A DNA stretch of 64,000 nucleotides, taken from positions 372,001 through 436,000 of the forward strand of contig NZ_WFLK01000001.1 of the NCBI RefSeq assembly GCF_009208565.1, in the 5' to 3' direction. Below the pieces are notes generated by a model. The model searched no databases and had not been told where the DNA came from. It worked only from the letters and a program-made list of their open reading frames with translations. Shown here piece by piece: positions 27,445-34,806 of this stretch. The stretch's first letter is position 1, and each line of letters begins with the position of its first letter. Position numbers and translations under genes: made by a program. Source of the DNA: Janthinobacterium aquaticum. Lineage in GTDB: Bacteria > Pseudomonadota > Gammaproteobacteria > Burkholderiales > Burkholderiaceae_D.

Positions 27445-29472
27445 TCAGGCCGTCCGGCCTGCTGTTGCGTCAGCCTCGATCAGGGCCACCGTATCACGGC
27501 CCTGATCCTTGGCCTGGTACAGCGCCTGGTCGGCCACTGCCAGCAATTGCTCCGGCACCAGTTCGCCGTGGCGAAACAGTGCTATGCCGATGCTGGTCGT
27601 GACCAGCAGTTCGCCCTGCGACAGCCGGAACGGCACGCGTATCGCTTCGATGATCTTGCGGCCGATCTGCTGCACCTCGGCAGCACTGGTCACGGCATCG
27701 AAGATGATCACGAATTCATCGCCGGCCAGGCGCGCAGGCAGGTCGCTGGCGCGCACCTTGCGCACCAGGCGCGCGGCAAACTCCTTGAGCACCTCGTCGC
27801 CGGCCGCATGACCGAGGCTGTCGTTGATGCCCTTGAAACGGTCGATATCGAGATAGGCCAACGCCATCGGCTCGCCCGTCTCCCTGGCCCGCTGCATGCT
27901 CAGGGCCAGTTGCTCGTCAAAGCGGCGGCGGTTGGCGATGCCCGTCAGCACATCGGTGGCGGCGGCAAACTGCAGCGCCGAGTGCACGGCCTTCACCTTG
28001 GTAATCTCGTGGATCAGGCCATACACGCCAGCCACCTGCCCGTCTTCAGCCACATCAGGGATGTAATTGGTCTGGAACGAGCGGCAACCATCGGCAGCAT
28101 CGGTGGTAAATTCATACTCGACTTCTTCACCGGCAAACGCACGGCGCAAATGCTGTTCACGCATCGCGTAGGCGGCCTCGCCCAGCACGTCGCGAATCGA
28201 ATTCATCATCCCTTCCGCTATCGAGACGCCGAACCATTTTTCAAACGTGGCGTTCATGAACTGGTAGCGGTGTTCGCGGTCGATATAGACAATCACCACC
28301 GGCACGTGATCGGTCAGCAGTTTCAGGCGCCGCTCGCTGGCGCGCGTCTGCGCCTGGGCCGATTCGCGTTCCGCCACCAGCGAATAGAAGTCACGGCTCA
28401 GGTCGCCGATCTCATCGCGCCGCCCGATCTGCAATACCTCGATACCAACCCGGTCGCGGCGAATGCCGTGCACCTGCCGGCGCAGGCGCTCGAGCGGGTG
28501 CAGCAGGCGCAGCACCACGCGCCAGCCCAGCAGGCCCGCTACCGCCGCCATGCATAATGCCGCCACCAATACCTTGCTGCGTATCGCATGCAGCGGCGCG
28601 AATGCGGCACTGGTCGGATAAACAGAAGCCAGTATCCAGTTGGTCGACGCGATGCGGCGATAGGCAAACAGCGCATCTTCTCCTTTGCTGGTCTTGCCGG
28701 TCATCCAGCCTTCAAAGCCCTTGATGGCGTTGCTGGTCGGGATACTGGGCGGACACAGCGCGGCAATATGCTGCATGATCAGCGATTTGTCGGGGTGCTC
28801 GACGACGATGCCGTCAGCGGTCATGATATACAAGTGCCCGCCCACACCGGGCCGTAGCGAACTGAGCCTGCCCAGGAAATCGGGCTGGCGCAAATTGACG
28901 CTGGCAGCCAGCACGTAGCGGATCTGCCCGCGCGCATCGAACACCGGCTGGGTCACCACCACCACCGGCATGCCCGACACACTGCCCTGCAAGGGCTCGG
29001 AAATAATGGAACGCTTTTGCGCCAGGGTCTGGTCGAAATACGCCCTGCCCCGCAAGTTGAGCTTGACCGAACCGGCGCGCAGCCTGGCCGGCGCCAGGCT
29101 GGCCAGCAGCGTGCCATCGAGACCGACCAGGCCGGCGGTAAAAAATTCCTTGCTCAATATGGTCTGAGCATTAAGGAAGCGCTGCAGGCCGGGCTGGTCG
29201 TCGATATCGAGCGCAGCGATGCTGTCGGCAAGCACGCGCAGCACGTTGCGCTTGGCAGCGAGTTCCTCGTCGATGAAAACGGCGGCGCTGGCCAGCGATA
29301 CAAATTGCTGCTGGCCGGTCACGGCGCGCATGTCGCGCTCGGCCAGCGCCAGCGTGGCCAGCGCCAGCAGCGCCACCGCGCCCAGCACCAGCAGGAACAC
29401 TACCACGCTCATGCGTGCTTTGAGGCTGGCTGGCAAGATACTGCGCCATCGCTTGCGTGTACTCGTTATCAT
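27445..29472 (-). CDS. Membrane sensor diguanylate cyclase (dCache-HAMP-PAS-GGDEF)
   Basis: A 675-residue sensor. A membrane segment near residues 21-43 is followed by a periplasmic dCache-type ligand domain (about 45-290), a second membrane segment (about 300-322), a HAMP-like linker, a PAS domain (LLTDHVPVVIVYIDREHRYQFMN onward) and a C-terminal GGDEF domain. The active loop reads LAGDEF, so the first glycine is alanine. RASD five residues before it matches the RxxD inhibitory c-di-GMP site. AGDEF loops are known in active cyclases, so activity is likely. It would turn a periplasmic chemical signal into c-di-GMP. No partner gene adjoins. Confidence 0.93.
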   Translation of the reverse strand: MITSTRKRWRSILPASLKARMSVVVFLLVLGAVALLALATLALAERDMRAVTGQQQFVSLASAAVFIDEELAAKRNVLRVLADSIAALDIDDQPGLQRFLNAQTILSKEFFTAGLVGLDGTLLASLAPARLRAGSVKLNLRGRAYFDQTLAQKRSIISEPLQGSVSGMPVVVVTQPVFDARGQIRYVLAASVNLRQPDFLGRLSSLRPGVGGHLYIMTADGIVVEHPDKSLIMQHIAALCPPSIPTSNAIKGFEGWMTGKTSKGEDALFAYRRIASTNWILASVYPTSAAFAPLHAIRSKVLVAALCMAAVAGLLGWRVVLRLLHPLERLRRQVHGIRRDRVGIEVLQIGRRDEIGDLSRDFYSLVAERESAQAQTRASERRLKLLTDHVPVVIVYIDREHRYQFMNATFEKWFGVSIAEGMMNSIRDVLGEAAYAMREQHLRRAFAGEEVEYEFTTDAADGCRSFQTNYIPDVAEDGQVAGVYGLIHEITKVKAVHSALQFAAATDVLTGIANRRRFDEQLALSMQRARETGEPMALAYLDIDRFKGINDSLGHAAGDEVLKEFAARLVRKVRASDLPARLAGDEFVIIFDAVTSAAEVQQIGRKIIEAIRVPFRLSQGELLVTTSIGIALFRHGELVPEQLLAVADQALYQAKDQGRDTVALIEADATAGRTA

Positions 29473-29629
29473 GGCTGCTAGGTCCGGTAGTGCCTGGTAC
29501 TGCGCCCCGGCGGTCCGCCTGCTCAGGGCTTATCTGGCAGGCATGGAAATAGATTGCTTTGCAACATGATACCAAAAGTACCATGGCGGCATGCAAAAGC
29601 TGCGCCGTCCCGCCGCACAGTGTGGTTTT

Positions 29630-30166
29630 TTATAACAGATGGAGAAACCGGAGAAGTTCGTCAACCGACGCATCGATCGTGCGCGCACGCGTGTCGAGCG
29701 TCAGGCCGGCGGCCAGCGGCGCCTCGTAGGGCGCGGTGATGCCGGTGAACTGGGCAAGCTGGCCGGCACGCGCGCGCGCGTAGAGTCCCTTCGGATCGCG
29801 CGCCTCGCATACCTCGACCGGCGTGCTGACATGCACTTCCAGCCAGCGCTCGGCGCCGATAACATCTGCCGCCATGGCGCGATCTTCGCGGTAGGGCGAG
29901 ATAAAGGCCGCGATCACCAGCAGGCCGGCATCATTCATCAGCCTCGCCACTTCGGCAGCGCGGCGGATATTTTCACGCCGATCCTGCGGCGCAAAGCCGA
30001 GGTCGCGGTTCAGGCCATGGCGCAGCCTGTCGCCATCTAGCACATACACCGCCCTGCCCTCGTCCTGCAATCGCAGCGCCAGCGCTTCGGCAATACTGGT
30101 CTTGCCGGCGCCCGACAGCCCGGTCAGCCAGACGGTAGATGAATATAACGCTGCGCTAGCTGCCAT
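29630..30166 (-). CDS. cysC: Adenylyl-sulfate kinase
   Basis: A 178-residue APS kinase phosphorylating adenosine 5'-phosphosulfate to PAPS. It has P-loop GLSGAGKT at 16-23, YVLDGDRLRHGLNRDLGF for APS binding, RRENIRRAAEVARLM, and AFISPYREDR. ATG 30166 has GGAGAC just upstream, better than the longer frame. It is a stand-alone gene here: no cysD/cysN sulfurylase genes lie next to it, so it could serve sulfate activation for sulfated polymers or nod-factor-like products as well as assimilation. Confidence 0.94.
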   Translation of the reverse strand: MAASAALYSSTVWLTGLSGAGKTSIAEALALRLQDEGRAVYVLDGDRLRHGLNRDLGFAPQDRRENIRRAAEVARLMNDAGLLVIAAFISPYREDRAMAADVIGAERWLEVHVSTPVEVCEARDPKGLYARARAGQLAQFTGITAPYEAPLAAGLTLDTRARTIDASVDELLRFLHLL

Positions 30167-30238
30167 GCCGTCTCCTGTTGATGTGCTGGCAATATAGCAA
30201 ACACCGGCACAGAAACACAACAGGCAGCGTTACGCATA

Positions 30239-30487
30239 ATGGCGTTCAGTTAGCTCCCTACGCGACCAGTCAACCTGCGAAACAAATTAAAGCCTCAGTT
30301 GCCAGAACAGGCGTACCGGGCCAAGCGAGCCTGAAAAATGCCGAGGGCAAGGCGCAGCAACGAAGACAGTACGCATGTACGGCGAGGAGCTGCAACGCCG
30401 CCATCGGCATTTTCTCAGGCTCGCGTCTCCGGCCCGCTTGACGTTTTTAAGCTATTAAATGCGCCAGACAGATTAACTGAACGCCAT
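30239..30487. mobile_element. MITE-like 249-bp element with 14-bp terminal inverted repeats
   Basis: ATGGCGTTCAGTTA at 30239-30252 and its exact reverse complement at 30474-30487 bracket a noncoding stretch. Inside lies a large imperfect palindrome (30316-30437) whose arms include GCGAGCCTGAAAAATGCCGA and TCGGCATTTTCTCAGGCTCG. The element fills the space between the cysC start and the nasA stop, ending 7 bases from nasA. There is no transposase gene and no clear target duplication, so mobility by an enzyme in trans is only inferred. Confidence 0.55.
30316..30437. repeat. Large palindromic repeat inside the 30.2-30.5 kb element
   Basis: The left arm (30316-30344) pairs with the right arm (30404-30437) around a middle section containing GTACGCATGTAC. 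Forty bases from 30315 are repeated at 10387-10426 with three changes, showing that this is a dispersed family. It may also act as a transcription stop for nasA or cysC. Confidence 0.7.
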
Positions 30488-30494
30488 GACAGCG

Positions 30495-33182
30495 CTACGC
30501 AGCTTTCTCTTCAGCCGCCTCGGCCAGCGTAACGGCAATCAACTGACGTATCTCCGGCACACAGGAGCCGCAATTGCCGCCCGCCTTGACGCAGCTGGTG
30601 ACCTGCGCACTGGTGGTCAAGCCGCGCTCGCGGATAGCGTTGCAGATGGTATTGCGACCTACGCCGAAGCAGGCGCAGACTGTTGGGCCGGCATCAGCCC
30701 CTTTGGCAATTGGCGCGCCCAGCAGCACGCCGGCGCGGTCGAGCGGGTCGAGCTGCTCATGGGCAAACAGGCTGGCCAGCCAGGCGCGCGAGGGCAGGTC
30801 CGGGCGCGGCGAAACATAAACGCACTGCGTGATGCGCCCGTCTTCCAGGTGCACCGCGCGATAGACGCCGGCGCTGGCATCCTGGTAGTCAAGCCAGTCG
30901 GCATCGGGATCGTCCACCTGCAGCAGCGTACGCGCCCAGTCGCCGAGGTCGGCGATGCGGGTACGACCAGCGAGCTCATAGCGCTGGAACTGCTCGCCCT
31001 GCACACGCGTCCAGTGTGCCACGCCATCGAGCTCAATCGGCTTGCGGCTCAGCACGAACGCATGCCAGTGCACGCGGAACTGCTCGATGCGTACCGGCGT
31101 ATGCTTGAATTCGGGCTCGCCCGAGACCGGATCGACCACCGGATTGACCACCGCCCCCACGCGCGCGTCGGAGGCATTGGCGTCGCTCCAGTGGATCGGC
31201 ACGAACACCTGGCCGCGCGCCACGCCGCCGCCATGCACCACGCGCGCCACCATCGCGCCCCAGGCGCTGGAGATGCGCGCCAGTTCGCCTTCACGCACGC
31301 TGTAGAGCAGCGCGTCGTTGGGATGGATGTCGATAAACGATTCGGGCAAGTGATCCGACAGGCGCGCCGCCTTGCCGGTGCGCGTCATGGTATGCCACTG
31401 GTCGCGCACGCGCCCGGTATTGAGTATCAGCGGATAGTCTTCATCGGGTACATTGCGCGGCGCACGCGGCGCAGTGGGCACAAAACGCGCACGGCCATCG
31501 GCATGGGCAAAGCGGCCGTCGCCGAACAGGCGCGCCTGGCCTTGCGGCCACTGCTGCGGCGCCAGGGCGTCATACTGTGCTGCATCCATGCCGGTGAGAT
31601 CAAACAGATTGAACAGGCGCGCTGTTGCCCCTTCATTACGCCAGGCAGACAAGCGCGCATGTTCATCGAAAATAGCCTGTGGCGACGCAAAATCAAAGCC
31701 GGCATAGCCCATGCGCTGCGCCACCTCGCACAGCACCTGCCAGTCGGCGCGCGCCTCGCCCGGGGCCGGCAAAAAGGCGCGCTGGCGCGAGATACGCCGC
31801 TCCGAATTGGTCACCGTGCCGTCTTTTTCGCCCCAGCCCAACGCCGGCAGCAGCACGTCGGCATGGGCATTGGTATCGCTTTGCGCGCTGATCTCGGACA
31901 CCACCACCAGTTCGCATTTGTCCAGCGCGCGGCGCAGCTGGTCGGCGTCGGGCATGCTGACCAGCGGATTGGTGGCCATGATCCACACGGCTTTCACCTT
32001 GCCTTCTTCGATGGCGTGGAACAAGTCGAGCGCCTTCAGGCCCGGCTTGTCGGCCATGGCCGGTGCGTCCCAGAACGTCTGTACCACTTCCCGGTGCTGC
32101 GCATTGTCGAGCTCCATGTGCGCAGCCAGCATATTGGCCAACCCGCCCACTTCGCGCCCGCCCATGGCGTTGGGCTGGCCGGTCAGCGAAAACGGCCCCA
32201 TGCCCGGCTGGCCGATACGCCCCGTGGCCAGGTGGCAGTTGATGATGCTGTTGGCTTTGTCGGTGCCGCTCGACGACTGATTGACGCCCATCGAGTAAGC
32301 GGTCACTACCTTGCCGGTGGCCGCAAAGTCGCGATAAAACGCCAGCAGGGCGTCTGGGTCAATCTTGCAGATGCGCGCCACCTTGAGCGGATCGCTGCAG
32401 TCTTCATGGGCCACTGCCAGCGCCGCATCGAGGCCGCTGCTGTGCTGCGTGACAAAGTCGTCGGCGATTACGCCAGCCCTGGCCAAGTAGCACAGCAGAC
32501 CGTTGAACAGCCACACATCGGTGCCGGGCTTGATGGGCAGGTGCAGGTCGGCCAGCTCGCAGGTGGCGGTACGGCGCGGATCGATCACCACCAGCTTCAT
32601 GTGCGGGCGGCTCTCACGCAGGCGCACGATGCGCTGGAACAAAATGGGATGGCACCAGGCCGTGTTCGAGCCGACCAGCACCACCATGTCGGCCAGTTCC
32701 AGGTCTTCGTAGCAGCCCGGCACGATGTCTTCGCCGAACGCGCGCTTGTGGCCGGCCACCGCCGACGACATGCACAGGCGCGAATTGGTGTCGATATTGG
32801 CACTGCCCACATAGCCTTTCATCAGCTTGTTGGCAATGTAATAGTCTTCTGTCAGCAGCTGGCCCGAGACATACAGCGCCACCGCATCGGGGCCGTGCTG
32901 GTCGATAATCGCGCGCAGGCCGCCGGCCACCTTGTCGAGCGCACTGTCCCAGCTGGCGCGCCGCAAAACGCCATCCTGGCGCACTTGCGGATAGAGCAAA
33001 CGCTGGTCGAGCGAGACGGTATCGCCCAGCGCGGAACCCTTGACGCACAGGCGGCCTGCGTTGGCCGGATGCGCGGTATCGCCGGCAATGCGGATGGCGC
33101 CGTCGGGCAGGCGCGTGGCTTCCACGCCGCAGCCGACGCCGCAGTAAGGGCAAGTGGTTTTCACGGGCGTGCTGGTAATCAT
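30495..33182 (-). CDS. nasA: Assimilatory nitrate reductase catalytic subunit with C-terminal BFD [2Fe-2S] domain
   Basis: A protein of about 895 residues reducing nitrate to nitrite in the cytoplasm with a molybdopterin guanine dinucleotide cofactor. An N-terminal [4Fe-4S] motif uses C11, C14, C18 and C46. The molybdopterin oxidoreductase domain and the C-terminal dinucleotide-binding domain follow (VRDQWHTMTRTGKA). The tail carries a BFD-like [2Fe-2S] domain with CACFGVG and CVKAGGNCGSCVPE. ATG 33182 has ACAGGAAA upstream. It is the last gene of the nas operon and receives electrons from the FAD protein encoded just before it. Confidence 0.95.
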   Translation of the reverse strand: MITSTPVKTTCPYCGVGCGVEATRLPDGAIRIAGDTAHPANAGRLCVKGSALGDTVSLDQRLLYPQVRQDGVLRRASWDSALDKVAGGLRAIIDQHGPDAVALYVSGQLLTEDYYIANKLMKGYVGSANIDTNSRLCMSSAVAGHKRAFGEDIVPGCYEDLELADMVVLVGSNTAWCHPILFQRIVRLRESRPHMKLVVIDPRRTATCELADLHLPIKPGTDVWLFNGLLCYLARAGVIADDFVTQHSSGLDAALAVAHEDCSDPLKVARICKIDPDALLAFYRDFAATGKVVTAYSMGVNQSSSGTDKANSIINCHLATGRIGQPGMGPFSLTGQPNAMGGREVGGLANMLAAHMELDNAQHREVVQTFWDAPAMADKPGLKALDLFHAIEEGKVKAVWIMATNPLVSMPDADQLRRALDKCELVVVSEISAQSDTNAHADVLLPALGWGEKDGTVTNSERRISRQRAFLPAPGEARADWQVLCEVAQRMGYAGFDFASPQAIFDEHARLSAWRNEGATARLFNLFDLTGMDAAQYDALAPQQWPQGQARLFGDGRFAHADGRARFVPTAPRAPRNVPDEDYPLILNTGRVRDQWHTMTRTGKAARLSDHLPESFIDIHPNDALLYSVREGELARISSAWGAMVARVVHGGGVARGQVFVPIHWSDANASDARVGAVVNPVVDPVSGEPEFKHTPVRIEQFRVHWHAFVLSRKPIELDGVAHWTRVQGEQFQRYELAGRTRIADLGDWARTLLQVDDPDADWLDYQDASAGVYRAVHLEDGRITQCVYVSPRPDLPSRAWLASLFAHEQLDPLDRAGVLLGAPIAKGADAGPTVCACFGVGRNTICNAIRERGLTTSAQVTSCVKAGGNCGSCVPEIRQLIAVTLAEAAEEKAA

Positions 33183-33199
33183 GGTGTTTCCTGTGATGG

Positions 33200-34444
33200 T
33201 TAAGTCTGGGTCTGGCTGCACAGCGCCTGGCCAAACAGCAGGCGCGCGCGCAAGGCGCTGATATCGCGGCGTTGCTGTATCAAATCAAAATACCAGGGAC
33301 CGTCCTGCACGTCGCCATACAGCACGGCGCCGGTCAGCCGGTTGCCCTGCACTACCAGGCGCTTGTAGATGGCACGGCGCGGGTCGCGCAGCACCAGGTC
33401 TTCGCTGCCTTCGCCGCCGATGATGTCGCCGGCCGAATAGAGGTCGATACCGGTCACTTTCAGCTTGGTGGCGCTGGCCTGCTGCACATAGCGGCGGTGG
33501 CCGGCGCCGGCCAGATGGGCTCCGGCCACGCGCGCCTGCTCCCAGATCGGCGCGACCAGGCCAAAGGTGGCGCGGCGGTGCTGCACGCATTCGCCCACTG
33601 CATACACGCGCGGATCGTAGCTTTGCAGGGTGTCGTCGACCACGATGGCGCGTTCGCAGTGCAGGCCGGCCGCGCGCGCCAGCGCCACATTGGGCCGCAC
33701 GCCGGCCGTCATTACCACCAGGTCGGCGGGAATGGTGCTGCCATCAGCAAAGCGCACGCCTTCAACGCGCTCCTTGCCGACAATCGCCTCGGTCTGGGCC
33801 TGCATCAGAAAGCGCAGCCCGCGCGATTCCAGCGCGGCTTTCAGCAGCGCCGACGCCGGCTGGTCGAGCTGCTGGTTCATCAGGCTGGCGCTCATGTGCA
33901 CCACGGTCACGTCCATGCCCTGGCGCTGCAGGCCGTTGGCCGCTTCCAGTCCCAACAGGCCGCCACCAATCACCACCGCATGGCGGTGCGTGCGCGCCGC
34001 CTGCAGCATGGTGTCGACGTCGGCAATATCGCGGAAGCCGATCACGCCCGGCAGTTCATGGCCAGGCACGGGCACGATAAACGGCGTCGAGCCGGTGGCC
34101 AGCAGCAGCCGGTCATACGGCACGCACAGGCCCGACTGCGATTGCACCACGCGCTGGCGCCGGTCGATGCGCACCACCGGGTCGCCTGCATGCAGGGTGA
34201 TGCCGTTTTGCGCGTACCATTCGCGCGTGTGCAGCATGATGTCGTCCACCGTTTTTTCGCCAGCGAGCACCGGCGAGAGCAGGATACGGTTGTAATTGCC
34301 ATGCGGCTCGGCGCCGAAAACGGTGATGTCGTACAGGTCCGGTGCCAGTTTCAGCAGCTCTTCGACCGTGCGCATGCCGGCCATGCCGTTACCCACCACC
34401 ACCAGCGACTGGCGAACCGGCGCCGGCGAGGCGCAAGCATTCAC
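33200..34444 (-). CDS. NAD(P)/FAD-dependent oxidoreductase, probable electron donor to NasA
   Basis: About 414 residues resembling the N-terminal FAD/NAD(P)H half of NirB. It has an FAD loop VVVGNGMAGMRTVEELL, an NAD(P) loop VVIGGGLLGLEAANGLQ, and a C-terminal part that ends before any BFD or siroheme domain. The start is uncertain. GTG 34444 overlaps the nirD stop as GTGA and is used here; GTG 34456 is also in frame. In assimilatory operons such a protein (NasB/NasC type) carries electrons from NADH to the nitrate reductase. Placement between nirD and nasA supports this. Confidence 0.88.
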   Translation of the reverse strand: MNACASPAPVRQSLVVVGNGMAGMRTVEELLKLAPDLYDITVFGAEPHGNYNRILLSPVLAGEKTVDDIMLHTREWYAQNGITLHAGDPVVRIDRRQRVVQSQSGLCVPYDRLLLATGSTPFIVPVPGHELPGVIGFRDIADVDTMLQAARTHRHAVVIGGGLLGLEAANGLQRQGMDVTVVHMSASLMNQQLDQPASALLKAALESRGLRFLMQAQTEAIVGKERVEGVRFADGSTIPADLVVMTAGVRPNVALARAAGLHCERAIVVDDTLQSYDPRVYAVGECVQHRRATFGLVAPIWEQARVAGAHLAGAGHRRYVQQASATKLKVTGIDLYSAGDIIGGEGSEDLVLRDPRRAIYKRLVVQGNRLTGAVLYGDVQDGPWYFDLIQQRRDISALRARLLFGQALCSQTQT

Positions 34445-34803
34445 AGCGCCACCCACACCATGTCGGCAAACACGCGCGCCGGCCAGGCCGCCACCGAATT
34501 TTCAGGCGCTTCAATGCACTCGCCGCTGGCCAGGTCGAAATGCTGCTTGTACAGCGGCGAGGCCACCACTACCCGTTCGCCGATGCTGCCCACCAGACCG
34601 CGCGACAGCACCGAGGCGCCGGCATTGGGATCGATATTGTCGATCGCATAGACGCGCGGCGAGGCGTCGCCGACCCGGAACAACGCCACATGGCGGCCCT
34701 TGACGAGCGCGCATACGCCCGTATCGGGCACGATATCGGACAGCGCGCAAATGGCCTGCCAGTCGCTCAATTGCGGTTGCTGCATGACGGTCATGTCGTT
34801 CAT
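34441..34803 (-). CDS. nirD: Nitrite reductase small subunit, Rieske-like
   Basis: A 120-residue NirD with the Rieske-type fold. VPDTGVCALVKGRHVALFRV, YAIDNIDPNAGASVLSRGLVG and VASPLYKQHFDLASGEC are diagnostic. As usual for NirD, the cluster-binding cysteine and histidine pairs of true Rieske proteins are missing. It lies three bases after the nirB stop and partners NirB in reducing nitrite to ammonium. Confidence 0.95.
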   Translation of the reverse strand: MNDMTVMQQPQLSDWQAICALSDIVPDTGVCALVKGRHVALFRVGDASPRVYAIDNIDPNAGASVLSRGLVGSIGERVVVASPLYKQHFDLASGECIEAPENSVAAWPARVFADMVWVAL

Positions 34804-34806
34804 GGC

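Noticed and set aside
30239..30487. Complete insertion sequence
   Set aside because: No transposase or fragment of one is present between the inverted ends; at most a non-autonomous element.
30486..33203. Open frame of 905 codons on the plus strand opposite nasA
   Set aside because: Antisense mirror frame; the minus strand encodes a complete molybdopterin nitrate reductase with cysteine ligands.
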